Below are positions 7,089 to 14,403 of a stretch of 16,757 nt of DNA, one piece after another. The stretch is taken from NCBI GenBank assembly GCA_041576975.1, contig JBFGJY010000057.1, positions 1 through 16,757 on the forward strand. The letters run 5' to 3'. Position numbers and translations under genes: made by a program. The notes below the pieces were generated by a model. That model saw only the letters and a program-made list of their open reading frames with translations, was not told the origin of the DNA and made no database searches. The stretch comes from JBFGJY01 sp041576975. GTDB taxonomy: Bacteria > Pseudomonadota > Gammaproteobacteria > UBA4575. How positions within the stretch are numbered: the first letter of the stretch is position 1; every line of letters begins with the position of its first letter.

Positions 7089-8067
7089 ATTTTAGAATAG
7101 GATGATATAAGGCCTCGCGTATTGGTCTAATTAATGCGGTTCCAAGCCTTTTTGCAAATCGTTGCAGGATATCTTCACGGTAGGTGTAATCTCGCATTTC
7201 TTCCACGCCAACTACTTCACGTGCAACATAACTAGCACTGCCGAATCCATCCACTAAGCCAAGCTCTAGTGCTTGTTCGCCTGTCCAAAAGAGTCCAGTA
7301 AATAAATTTGCATCCTTAGCAAGCTTATCCCCTCTACCCTCTTTTACAACATCAATAAATTGTTGATGGATTTCATCAAGTAAGGTTTGAACATGTTCTT
7401 TTTCAAATTTATCTTCTGGTGAAAATGGATCTAGAAGAGCTTTGTGTTCACCGGCTGTCATTAGTCTGCGTTCAATGCCTAGCTTTTCCATAGCCTCTAC
7501 AAATCCAAAGCTATCCATCCGCACACCTATTGAGCCGACAATACTTGCCTTATCTGCATAAATTTTATCAGCTGCGACCGCAGCAAATACTCCACCAGAT
7601 GCGCATATATCAGAGACTACCGCATACAGAGGTTTTTCAGGATAAAGTTCACGTAACCGCGTAATTTCTCGATTGATGTAACTTGCTTGTACAGGGCTGC
7701 CACCAGGGCTGTTGATTCTCAGAATGATGGCGGCTGATTTTTCATTTTCAAATGCAGCACGTAATCCAGAAACGATATTATCAGCACTCGCATCCTCACC
7801 ATCCGCAATGATCCCTTCCAATTCTACTAAAGCGGTATGCTGCCCACCTGTGGATAAAGCAGAAAAATCCCAGTCTATTAGACTAATTAGAAATATGGCG
7901 ACATACGCAAAACCAAGTAGTTTGAAAAAAATACCCCAACGACGTGCACGCCGTTGTTCTTTAAGGCCAGCTGTAGCCAGTTTTACGATTACATCACGCT
8001 CCCAACTAGAAGTTGACTGATTTTCGGTTGAAAGTTTATCCAAGTTAATTTTAGGTTCCATAGTCAC
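7087..8067 (-). CDS. sppA: Signal peptide peptidase SppA, short (36K) type
   Basis: This is a membrane-anchored serine protease that degrades leftover signal peptides. After a charged N-terminal region of about 43 residues there is one membrane segment (about 45-65), then the protease domain on the far side of the membrane. S157 in the ICASGG motif is the nucleophile and K209 in GEHKA the general base. The 52-residue Ser-Lys spacing equals that of the Bacillus SppA dyad. INSPGGSP (118-125) forms the expected glycine-rich loop. At 326 aa it is the single-domain form, not the 618-aa double-domain E. coli SppA. The longest frame starts with GTG at 8067; the ATG two codons later (8061) is equally possible. 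The gene sits between rluC and yceF, which are adjacent in E. coli. Confidence 0.9.
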   Translation of the reverse strand: MTMEPKINLDKLSTENQSTSSWERDVIVKLATAGLKEQRRARRWGIFFKLLGFAYVAIFLISLIDWDFSALSTGGQHTALVELEGIIADGEDASADNIVSGLRAAFENEKSAAIILRINSPGGSPVQASYINREITRLRELYPEKPLYAVVSDICASGGVFAAVAADKIYADKASIVGSIGVRMDSFGFVEAMEKLGIERRLMTAGEHKALLDPFSPEDKFEKEHVQTLLDEIHQQFIDVVKEGRGDKLAKDANLFTGLFWTGEQALELGLVDGFGSASYVAREVVGVEEMRDYTYREDILQRFAKRLGTALIRPIREALYHPILK

Positions 8068-8097
8068 ATTGTAACTGAATACTCACATTGGAATTGT

Positions 8098-8126
8098 AGT
8101 AAACCGCATCACATTCATTAAATCAA
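8098..8126 (-). promoter_or_regulatory. Possible sppA promoter
   Basis: In the 107-bp gap after rluC, TTGATT (8126-8121) and TTTACT (8103-8098) are 17 bp apart on the minus strand. Transcription from near 8091 would give a leader of about 24-30 nt. The -10 matches at only four of six positions. Confidence 0.32.
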
Positions 8127-8174
8127 TTCCGCTTAATAGAATAATCAATCAATTTATGTGCATGATGCGAGGCA

Positions 8175-9125
8175 TTAGTCATCTAATTCTAGACCATCTA
8201 AAAAGCCTTGCAGTTCCTCATTCAATGGGGCTGTGATGTTATATTTTTGGCCACTGTTCGGGAGTTGAAATGATACATTAGAAGCATGCAAAAACATGCG
8301 CCTCAAGCCCTTCTTTCTACATTCGTGATTAAATGCAAAATCACCATATTTTTGATCACCAACTATTGGATGCCCAGTCTGAGCGGCATGGATACGAATT
8401 TGATGCGTTCGCCCAGTACTAATTTGAACTTTCATTAGTGAAAAATTGGGATAAATCCGGCTAACCGAAAAGTTGGTTGTCGCTGTTTTAACTTTTCGAA
8501 GATTATTGTTTTTGTCTAAAACATCAATCGAATTATTTTTAACCTGCAAAGGGGTACGTATGGTTTTATTCCCAAGCATCCACTCACCTTTGAGTAATGC
8601 TATGTATACTTTATTTAGTTTTTGAGTTCGTAATAGCTCATGCAGTTCATTTAAGACTTTTTTATTTTTAGCTATTAATAAACACCCACTAGTTCCACGA
8701 TCTAATCGATGTACTAGCTCTAAATAAGGTGCAACAGGTCGTAGTGTTCTTAGAACCTCAATTACACCATAAGACACTTGAGTACCTGAATGTACTGCGA
8801 TTCCAGCAGGCTTGTTGATTGCCAAAATGGATTCATCTTCATACAAAATCGAAGACTCAATTTGAACTTTAATGCGCTCTGAAATATTTGACTCGCCTAC
8901 ACGCGATTGAGGCATGCGAAGTTCGGGGATTAATATCTCATCACTTTCTTGCAATCGATAAGTTTGCTTTACACGTTTTCCATTGACTCTAATCTTGCCG
9001 GTGCGCAGTAATCGATAAATAAGGCTTTTAGGTACGCCTTTCAGGTTAGTGAATAAAAAGTTATCGATCCGTTGACCTTCTCTGCTGGAATCAATAATTT
9101 GAGTTGAGCCATTCATGTCAAACAT
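8175..9125 (-). CDS. rluC: 23S rRNA pseudouridine synthase RluC
   Basis: RluC converts U955, U2504 and U2580 of E. coli 23S rRNA to pseudouridine. The protein has an N-terminal S4 RNA-binding domain (about 18-70, with SLIYRLLRTGKIRVNGKRV) followed by the RluA-type catalytic domain. The invariant motif HRLDRGTSG (139-147) carries the catalytic D142; GRTHQIRIHAAQTGHPIVGD closes the active site. Length is 316 aa, close to E. coli (319). The ATG at 9125 has an AGAAGG ribosome site 4 nt upstream. An in-frame ATG three codons later would be too far from that site. Divergence from rne, as in E. coli, supports RluC over RluD or RluA. Confidence 0.95.
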   Translation of the reverse strand: MFDMNGSTQIIDSSREGQRIDNFLFTNLKGVPKSLIYRLLRTGKIRVNGKRVKQTYRLQESDEILIPELRMPQSRVGESNISERIKVQIESSILYEDESILAINKPAGIAVHSGTQVSYGVIEVLRTLRPVAPYLELVHRLDRGTSGCLLIAKNKKVLNELHELLRTQKLNKVYIALLKGEWMLGNKTIRTPLQVKNNSIDVLDKNNNLRKVKTATTNFSVSRIYPNFSLMKVQISTGRTHQIRIHAAQTGHPIVGDQKYGDFAFNHECRKKGLRRMFLHASNVSFQLPNSGQKYNITAPLNEELQGFLDGLELDD

Positions 9126-9167
9126 ATGACCTTCTAGCTAGGATTAGTCAATAAATAGCTGTCCCAT

Positions 9168-9196
9168 TTGCTGGGCATAGCGGAGATTGGTATAGT
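9168..9196 (+). promoter_or_regulatory. Putative extended -10 promoter of rne
   Basis: TTGCTG (9168-9173) and TATAGT (9191-9196) are 17 bp apart, with a TGn extension at 9188-9190. Predicted transcription start is near 9203. An alternative pair, TTGAGA (9211-9216) and TAACGT (9233-9238) with 16 bp between them, would start near 9245; both could be used, since E. coli rne also has several promoters. Confidence 0.55.
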
Positions 9197-9292
9197 TTAA
9201 CTTGTGAATTTTGAGACAGTTACGTAACATTCTAACGTACAGTGCCAACAAGAGATTTATCGTTCCACTACGGCACACATCGGTTTACTACA

Positions 9293-9329
9293 CTTCACGG
9301 CCTTTTGCGTAATTGCAAACGCAGTGAAG
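9293..9329 (+). promoter_or_regulatory. Candidate RNase E-sensing hairpin (hp2-like) in rne leader
   Basis: CTTCAC (9293-9298) pairs with GTGAAG (9324-9329) and TGCGT (9306-9310) with ACGCA (9319-9323). The loop is 8 nt and a 7-nt bulge lies on the 5' side only. A two-part stem with a one-sided internal bulge is the general shape of E. coli rne hp2, the conserved element for feedback control. The structure is seen directly; homology to hp2 is inference. Confidence 0.45.
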
Positions 9330-9557
9330 ATTAATTTTGAAAGCGCTGCTTGTGATCCATATTTTAGACGATTAGCAAGTGCCGCATAGTACAACAGTAC
9401 AAAATGATTAGTTTTTTAAGCATCACAATTCATTTCTTCCTTCGGCAATTCCCCGTGGATCCTATTAGGCCAGCAAATTTAAGTTGGACTTGGCTGATTG
9501 CGAACATGTGCCAATTAAATAAGTCACGAAGAATATGGATATTAGACAGAGTTAAAT

Positions 9558-11555
9558 ATGAAAAGAATTTTAATCAATGCTACACAGCAAGAAGAATTGC
9601 GTGTGGGGATGGTCGATGGACAACGACTATTCGACCTAGATATAGAACTACCATCTCGAAACCAAAAGAAAGATAATATATATAAGGGTGTTATCACCCG
9701 CATCGAGCCTAGCCTAGAAGCTGCCTTCATTAACTATGGCGCTGAACGTCATGGATTTCTTCCATTTAAAGAAATCGCTCGTGATTACTTAAGTGGATCG
9801 GCCAGTACTGATGGTGAACGCGCACCAATCAAAGACCTTTTGTCTGAAGGACAACAAATCATTGTCCAGGTCGATCGTGAAGAACGTGGCAACAAAGGTG
9901 CCGCACTAACGACATATATTAGTCTAGCGGGTCGTTACCTCGTTTTAATGCCTAACAATCCACGTGCAGCTGGAGTATCTCGTCGTATTGAAGGTGAAGA
10001 ACGCGAGGAGGTTCGCAATACATTATCCCAGCTTGATATTCCAAAAGGAATGGGAGTTATTGTTCGAACTGCAGGTGTAGGTCGCTCTGTTGAAGAATTG
10101 CAGTGGGATCTTAATTACTTACGACAATTAAATGAAGCTATCTTAAAAGCTGCTGACACTCAAGATGATCCATTTCTTATTTATCAAGAAAGTAATGTCA
10201 TTATTCGCGCCTTACGTGATCATCTAAGAGATGATATTGGCGAAATCATTATTGATGATGCAAATGTATTCAACGACGCGAAAAAATTTGTTGAACAAGT
10301 TATGCCGCATAATCTTAAGAAGCTTAAGCTGTATGAAGATAATGTTCCTTTATTCAATCGCTATCAGATCGAAGCTCAAATTGAATTAGCATTTGATCGC
10401 GAAGTCTCCTTGCCATCGGGTGGGTCCATCGTTATCGATCACACTGAAGCCATGATATCTATTGACATTAACTCAGCTAAGTCAACTAAGGGTAGTGATA
10501 TTGAAGAAACAGCCTTAAATACCAACCTTGAGGCTGCTGATGAAATCGCAAGGCAATTACGCTTGCGTGATTTGGGTGGGCTAATAGTTATCGATTTCAT
10601 TGATATGATGTCAAATAAAAATCAACGCATAGTTGAAAATCGTTTACGCGATGCTCTACGAATTGACCGCGCACGTGTGCAATTCAGTAGAATATCTCGC
10701 TTTGGTCTCCTTGAAATGTCACGGCAAAGGTTACGGCCATCACTCGAAGAATCAAGTCAAATAGTATGTCCACGCTGCACCGGCCATGGAACAATTCGTA
10801 GCATAGAATCACTTGCGCTTGCCGTGCTTCGACTCATAGAAGAAGAAGCAATGAAGGAAAAAACTAGCAATGTAATTGCAAAACTGCCTGTAGATGTTAC
10901 TAGCTTTATATTAAATGAAAAACGCAGCGCAATCAGTGAAATTGAAGCAGGTCATCAAGTCCAACTTATTATCGTTCCAGACCCCAATCTGGAAACACCT
11001 CATTTTTCTGTAGAACGAATTCGTGATGATGATAAAGAAATAAGTGACAAATCTAGCTATGAGCTGATTCCAGTAGAAGAATCTATAGTAAATTTGTCTA
11101 CTAGACATGCAACTTCAGTGGTAGAACAACCCGCAGTGAAGTCAATTAAAACTACAACACCAGCACCTACTCCACAAAAGCAAACTTCTACCTCAGTAAA
11201 ACCTGGATTATTTATGCGTTTCTTTTCGTGGTTACTAGGAAACGATGATCAAACACAATCCAACAAATCTTCTGATTCCAATCAGCAAAGAAAGCGTTCA
11301 CGAAACTACCGTGACAATGGCAACTACCGTAACCGTTCTAGCGGACAAAGACGCCGTGGGCCACGTGATAACACCCGCGGAAATAATAGGCGCAGAGCAG
11401 ATAGCTCACGTAGGAATTCTAGTGCTCGCAGCACAAATAAGAAACAAAATGGTAGAATCATGCAACAGCAATCAGTTTCATCCGACGCATCTTCGCAGGG
11501 GCCCGATATCAACAAAAAATCTGGTGATTCTGCAAGTACCGAAACAGGTATCTAG
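9558..11555 (+). CDS. rne: Ribonuclease E
   Basis: RNase E is the essential endonuclease that starts most mRNA decay and processes rRNA and tRNA. The catalytic half is nearly colinear with E. coli: S1 domain about 38-119, 5'-sensor region after it, catalytic aspartates D303 and D346, and the Zn-link C404-P-R-C407 that holds the tetramer, all at the same residue numbers as in E. coli. The tail from about residue 490 is only about 175 aa, against about 530 in E. coli. It keeps an amphipathic hydrophobic segment PGLFMRFFSWLLG (549-561), resembling the membrane-targeting sequence, and then an Arg/Asn-rich stretch (about 578-632), a likely RNA-binding region. No enolase or PNPase docking segment is recognisable. 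The start aligns exactly with E. coli. Total length is 665 aa. Confidence 0.97.
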   Translation: MKRILINATQQEELRVGMVDGQRLFDLDIELPSRNQKKDNIYKGVITRIEPSLEAAFINYGAERHGFLPFKEIARDYLSGSASTDGERAPIKDLLSEGQQIIVQVDREERGNKGAALTTYISLAGRYLVLMPNNPRAAGVSRRIEGEEREEVRNTLSQLDIPKGMGVIVRTAGVGRSVEELQWDLNYLRQLNEAILKAADTQDDPFLIYQESNVIIRALRDHLRDDIGEIIIDDANVFNDAKKFVEQVMPHNLKKLKLYEDNVPLFNRYQIEAQIELAFDREVSLPSGGSIVIDHTEAMISIDINSAKSTKGSDIEETALNTNLEAADEIARQLRLRDLGGLIVIDFIDMMSNKNQRIVENRLRDALRIDRARVQFSRISRFGLLEMSRQRLRPSLEESSQIVCPRCTGHGTIRSIESLALAVLRLIEEEAMKEKTSNVIAKLPVDVTSFILNEKRSAISEIEAGHQVQLIIVPDPNLETPHFSVERIRDDDKEISDKSSYELIPVEESIVNLSTRHATSVVEQPAVKSIKTTTPAPTPQKQTSTSVKPGLFMRFFSWLLGNDDQTQSNKSSDSNQQRKRSRNYRDNGNYRNRSSGQRRRGPRDNTRGNNRRRADSSRRNSSARSTNKKQNGRIMQQQSVSSDASSQGPDINKKSGDSASTETGI

Positions 11556-11588
11556 CAAGCTAAGGTGAATCAGATCACGAGTAGTGGT

Positions 11589-12107
11589 TTATAGTGTTTT
11601 CAATGAATGATTCGATTTTATATATTCAAGTAAGCCTTGACTGGCGTCTTCTACCAAATCCAAAACCGTTTCAAAGCCATTTAATCCACCAAAGTAAGGG
11701 TCAGGAACTTCTCTATTTTTTGAACTTTTGGCAAAGTCCAAAAACAATTTAATTTTCCTCTTATGGTCCTCTTCACAAAGCTCCAGTAAGTCTTGCCTGT
11801 TCTCATTATCCATTGCTAACACGTAATCAAATTCGAAAAAATCTGAAGCATCAATTTTACGAGCTTTTATCTTACTTAAATCATATCCACGTTTAGCAGC
11901 TGCAGTTCTTGCTCTAGGGTCAGGTCGCTCACCTATGTGATATGCATAAGTGCCGGCAGAATCAATTCCAATTAAATTATGCAAAGATTGTTCTTCTACA
12001 AGTTTTTGAAAAACGCCATGTGCAGTTGGGGAACGGCAAATGTTTCCCATACACACGAATAATACATTTATATCTTTAAGTGGGTTTTTAGTTCGGAATA
12101 ACTTCAA
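11589..12107 (-). CDS. Low-molecular-weight protein tyrosine phosphatase
   Basis: This enzyme removes phosphate from phosphotyrosine through a cysteinyl-phosphate intermediate. The P-loop C19-x5-R25 (CMGNICRS) is intact and the general acid D136 lies in VPDPYFGG, so it should be active. At 172 aa it is slightly longer than the usual 140-160 aa, with about 13 residues before the first strand. The start must be TTG at 12107: an in-frame TGA lies four codons upstream and the first in-frame ATG is the Met inside the P-loop. No Shine-Dalgarno sequence is visible. It is the last gene of a three-gene unit with the membrane peptide and dihydroorotase. No capsule or exopolysaccharide genes are nearby, so its substrate is not suggested by context. 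It converges with rne, leaving 33 bp. Confidence 0.9.
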   Translation of the reverse strand: MKLFRTKNPLKDINVLFVCMGNICRSPTAHGVFQKLVEEQSLHNLIGIDSAGTYAYHIGERPDPRARTAAAKRGYDLSKIKARKIDASDFFEFDYVLAMDNENRQDLLELCEEDHKRKIKLFLDFAKSSKNREVPDPYFGGLNGFETVLDLVEDASQGLLEYIKSNHSLKTL

Positions 12108-12133
12108 AGCTTTTACTAATCAAAAATTCTGCA

Positions 12134-12364
12134 CTACTTCATAAGCGCATTAATCATTAGCCTTCCGCAGCTCAAGCCAATAAACCATGTAATAACGATT
12201 TTCCAAGGTTTGGACTGTTCTAACGTAATCGCGTTCTGATAATAATTAATAATCTCTTCTGTTGGAACCTTATCAAAATACAGTAGATCTGCCGGCACCA
12301 GGACAAACGCTATCAATAATGCGACGATTAAAAATATAAAATGGATTTTAAACAAACGCAGCAT
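12134..12364 (-). CDS. Small two-helix membrane protein, unrecognised
   Basis: I do not recognise this 76-aa protein. It has two hydrophobic segments, about residues 6-29 and 54-74, joined by a polar loop of about 25 residues containing acidic residues (DKVPTEEIINYYQ). The positive residues near the N-terminus (RLFK) suggest both ends face the cytoplasm and the loop the periplasm. It lies 15 bp after dihydroorotase and 26 bp before the tyrosine phosphatase, so it should be cotranscribed with both. The ATG has no good ribosome site, so coupling to the upstream gene is possible. It is likely a real gene, given operon position and two clean membrane segments. Confidence 0.7.
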   Translation of the reverse strand: MLRLFKIHFIFLIVALLIAFVLVPADLLYFDKVPTEEIINYYQNAITLEQSKPWKIVITWFIGLSCGRLMINALMK

Positions 12365-12379
12365 GCTTTTAGTAGATCA

Positions 12380-13717
12380 TTAGCGATTAAAAGTTAATCT
12401 TTTGCCATAAAAGGGATTTTTTGAGAACTCACCTTTCTCATAAACAACTTGGCCATTAAGAATTGTGGTATCTATACTAGAACGAAATGTATAGCCTTCA
12501 AATGACGACCAACCGCATTTATATAAGATATTGTCGGATGTAACAGAAAAAGTTTTGTCTACATCTAATATCACCAAATCTGCAAAGTACCCTTCACGAA
12601 TGAAGCCCCTATCCACGACAGAAAAACGAGTTGCAACATTATGACTTGTTTTTTCAACTATTTTTTCAATACTCAACACATCATTATGATAGTGCTCTAA
12701 TAGACTCAATAAAGCATGTTGTACTAATGGCAGTCCAGCTGGTGAAGTTAAATAATTCCCATGCTTTTCTTCTAGCAAGTGAGGTGCATGGTCGGTTGCA
12801 ATAATATCAATTTTATCCTCGTTTACACCCTGTAACAGCCCTTGTTGGTCTAGCAAAGTTTTGATTGCAGGGTTGCATTTAATTAATGCACCTTTTTCTG
12901 CGTAATCTGCTGCATTATAAAACAAGTGATGCACACATACTTCAGCAGTAATAGATTTATTCTTTACATCACCTTTTGTAAACAACTCTAATTCTTTAGC
13001 TGTAGATAGATGCAAGACATGCAATTGTGTGCCATGTTCTTTTGCTAAACTAACTGCTTTTGATGAAGATTTATAACATGCCTCCTCAGAACGAATAATT
13101 GGATGAAATTCGATAGGAATGTCATCCCCATATTCCTGTTGGAACTTTTTAAGGTTTTGTTCTATCAGTGGAGAATCTTCACAATGTGTAATAATTGGCA
13201 CAGGAGCATGCTTAAATATCCCCTCCAGCACTTCGTCTTTATCCACCAACATATTGCCCGTTGACGCTCCCATAAACACCTTGATTCCGCACGCAAGATC
13301 ATTTGGCAGACTTTTTATAACCTTAAGGTTGTCATTGCTGGCGCCTAAGTAAAACGCGTAATTTGCTTGGGCACGTTGATATGCGGCTTGGTACTTTTGT
13401 TGTAAAAGCTCAAGACTTAAAGTTGGCGGTTTTACATTTGGCATATCCATAAAACTAGTTATCCCGCCTGCTATTGCAGCATGCGATTCAGTTACCATAT
13501 CTGCTTTATGTGTGAGCCCAGGTTCACGAAAATGTACTTGGTCATCAATCATACCTGGAATTAAATATTTTCCTTCTGCATCAATAACTCGTTTTGCTTT
13601 CTTATGCTGCAAATTTTTACCGATATGTGAGATCCTTTCATTTGTAATTAAAACATCCTGCTCTGAAACATTATGTTCATTTACAAGTTTTACATTAGTA
13701 ATTAAAAGGTCATGCAT
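12380..13717 (-). CDS. pyrC: Dihydroorotase, class I type with 'DDQVH' metal motif
   Basis: Dihydroorotase interconverts carbamoyl-aspartate and dihydroorotate, the third step of pyrimidine synthesis. The amidohydrolase fold is evident: IDDQVHFREPG (58-67), the probable carboxylated lysine K146 in CGIKVFMG, H178 in THCE, H236 in HVLHLS and the catalytic D309 in ATDHAPH. At residue 60 glutamine takes the place of the first His of the usual HxH motif. I recall the same DDQVHFREPG form in a subgroup that includes Bacteroidetes enzymes such as Porphyromonas gingivalis PyrC, so it is a subfamily trait rather than damage. The 445-aa length is full. E. coli PyrC is the shorter class II type. ATG at 13717 has a weak AAGAG upstream. 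Another amidohydrolase substrate cannot be excluded. Confidence 0.85.
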   Translation of the reverse strand: MHDLLITNVKLVNEHNVSEQDVLITNERISHIGKNLQHKKAKRVIDAEGKYLIPGMIDDQVHFREPGLTHKADMVTESHAAIAGGITSFMDMPNVKPPTLSLELLQQKYQAAYQRAQANYAFYLGASNDNLKVIKSLPNDLACGIKVFMGASTGNMLVDKDEVLEGIFKHAPVPIITHCEDSPLIEQNLKKFQQEYGDDIPIEFHPIIRSEEACYKSSSKAVSLAKEHGTQLHVLHLSTAKELELFTKGDVKNKSITAEVCVHHLFYNAADYAEKGALIKCNPAIKTLLDQQGLLQGVNEDKIDIIATDHAPHLLEEKHGNYLTSPAGLPLVQHALLSLLEHYHNDVLSIEKIVEKTSHNVATRFSVVDRGFIREGYFADLVILDVDKTFSVTSDNILYKCGWSSFEGYTFRSSIDTTILNGQVVYEKGEFSKNPFYGKRLTFNR

Positions 13718-13945
13718 AGGAAAATTCTCTTAGTATTTCTACCCGATTGAATATAAATAGTCATAACTAATTGATATGAAGTAGATTAGCTTTTTACCTC
13801 TATTAATATACATAAAAACAAGAAAAAAAGTGCTGTTGTATTTGCATGCAAAATATGAAAGCCTTCACAGTAATGTGTTCAAATTGGCAAATAACCTTTG
13901 TCTAGAGCGCGTTTCCATGAGTTGGATATCAGCTGGAGTTGTACG
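13718..13945. other. Divergent AT-rich gap between pyrC and the first DRR gene
   Basis: This gap must hold the promoters of the dihydroorotase operon (minus) and of the 75-aa protein gene (plus). No convincing hexamer pair was found for either. It contains a perfect 12-bp palindrome, TTTGCATGCAAA (13841-13852), and CACA-GTAA-TGTG (13866-13877). A run of seven A residues at 13823-13829 gives a T tract on the minus strand. Confidence 0.5.
13841..13852. promoter_or_regulatory. Perfect 12-bp palindrome, possible operator
   Basis: TTTGCATGCAAA is its own reverse complement. It lies about 125 bp before dihydroorotase and about 95 bp before the 75-aa DRR protein, in a gap shared by divergent genes. 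No known regulator is assigned. Confidence 0.3.
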
Positions 13946-14173
13946 ATGAACATTGGTCAAAATGGAATTGACATTGCGTTTATTGATGATCGCAGACAAG
14001 CGGTTGATCGGCGTCAACGTACACTCAAAACAGAATTTCCATTGGTAGATTGTGATGGGCGCTTTATCAAGGCCGACCGCAGAAATACACCAGATCGTCG
14101 TCTATCAAATATTCAAGTCAAAGAATTAGCTATAAATGGTTTTATTTTTAATACACTATTTAGTAGTAGATAA
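13946..14173 (+). CDS. Small Arg-rich protein A with doubled DRR-x3-DRR motifs
   Basis: I do not recognise this family. The frame is open further upstream, but ATG at 13946 is chosen because GGAG (13935-13938) lies 7 nt before it, giving 75 aa. The protein contains DRRQAVDRR (15-23) and DRRNTPDRR (44-52), two copies of a [DE]RR-x3-[DE]RR motif. Between them is FPLVDCDG (31-38), and hydrophobic SNIQV and FNTLF segments follow. It aligns without gaps to the next gene product over its last 61 residues, at a constant offset of 9 residues, with about 22 identities by hand. There is no signal peptide or membrane segment, so it is probably cytoplasmic. Arg pairs suggest nucleic-acid or acidic-partner binding, but that is inference. 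Confidence 0.75.
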   Translation: MNIGQNGIDIAFIDDRRQAVDRRQRTLKTEFPLVDCDGRFIKADRRNTPDRRLSNIQVKELAINGFIFNTLFSSR

Positions 14174-14237
14174 ATACCATCTTATTTTTGTTGCAGTTCA
14201 ATTTTGGCGATATTCATAACTTGTTAAATTTGATAGT

Positions 14238-14256
14238 GTTACTTCGTAACTCTTTG
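14238..14256 (+). terminator. Weak possible terminator after protein A gene
   Basis: GTTAC (14238-14242) and GTAAC (14246-14250) enclose TTC and are followed by TCTTTGTTT. The stem is only 5 bp with a mixed T-rich tail, so efficiency would be low. Confidence 0.28.
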
Positions 14257-14302
14257 TTTCAAGCAATTAACTATTAAGATTAGGTAACTATCATTCAACA
14301 AA

Positions 14303-14322
14303 TATGTGACGTCATTCACATA
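14303..14322 (+). promoter_or_regulatory. CRP-type binding site upstream of protein B gene
   Basis: TATGTGA-N6-TCACATA is a perfect inverted repeat with 7-bp arms. Its core TGTGA-N6-TCACA (14305-14320) is an exact match to the E. coli CRP consensus core. The centre is at 14312.5. With a GATACT -10 at 14341-14346 and a start near 14354, the site would be centred at about -41.5, the class II activator position. A CRP or Vfr-like regulator is the simplest reading; whether this genome encodes one is not visible here. Confidence 0.65.
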
Positions 14323-14340
14323 ATTTTGGGTCACGTTTTA

Positions 14341-14346
14341 GATACT
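14341..14346 (+). promoter_or_regulatory. Candidate -10 element of the protein B promoter
   Basis: GATACT matches the -10 consensus at four of six positions, and its predicted start near 14353-14354 places the CRP-type site at the class II distance. No good -35 hexamer is present, as is usual for activator-dependent promoters. The resulting leader is about 50 nt. Confidence 0.45.
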
Positions 14347-14403
14347 GTACTCACACAAAGGAAATTGTACAACTATATAAAATTCATAAGGAAAGAATTT
14401 AAT

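Larger units (their letters stand above)
9126..9557 (+). other. rluC-rne divergent region and rne 5' leader
   Basis: This 432-bp gap has no gene. The plus strand carries an extended -10 promoter at about 9168-9196 and then roughly 355 nt of untranslated rne leader, very close in length to the 361-nt E. coli rne leader that senses RNase E level through hairpins hp1-hp3. A compound hairpin at 9293-9329 is the most obvious structured part. A GAG lies 9 nt before the rne ATG, a weak ribosome site that fits translation controlled by leader structure. The minus strand must contain the rluC promoter, but no clear hexamer pair was found. Confidence 0.6.

Noticed and set aside
9404..9676. Open frame of 90 codons across the rne leader and start
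   Set aside because: It overlaps the well-supported rne start in another frame, lies in the predicted leader and shows no ribosome site or recognisable protein.
11245..11568. Plus-strand open frame of 107 codons inside the 3' end of rne
   Set aside because: It overlaps the Arg-rich RNase E tail; repetitive codons of that tail keep the other frame open by chance.
13866..13877. CACA-GTAA-TGTG as a CRP site for protein A
   Set aside because: The half-sites are in the wrong orientation and spacing; CRP needs TGTGA-N6-TCACA.
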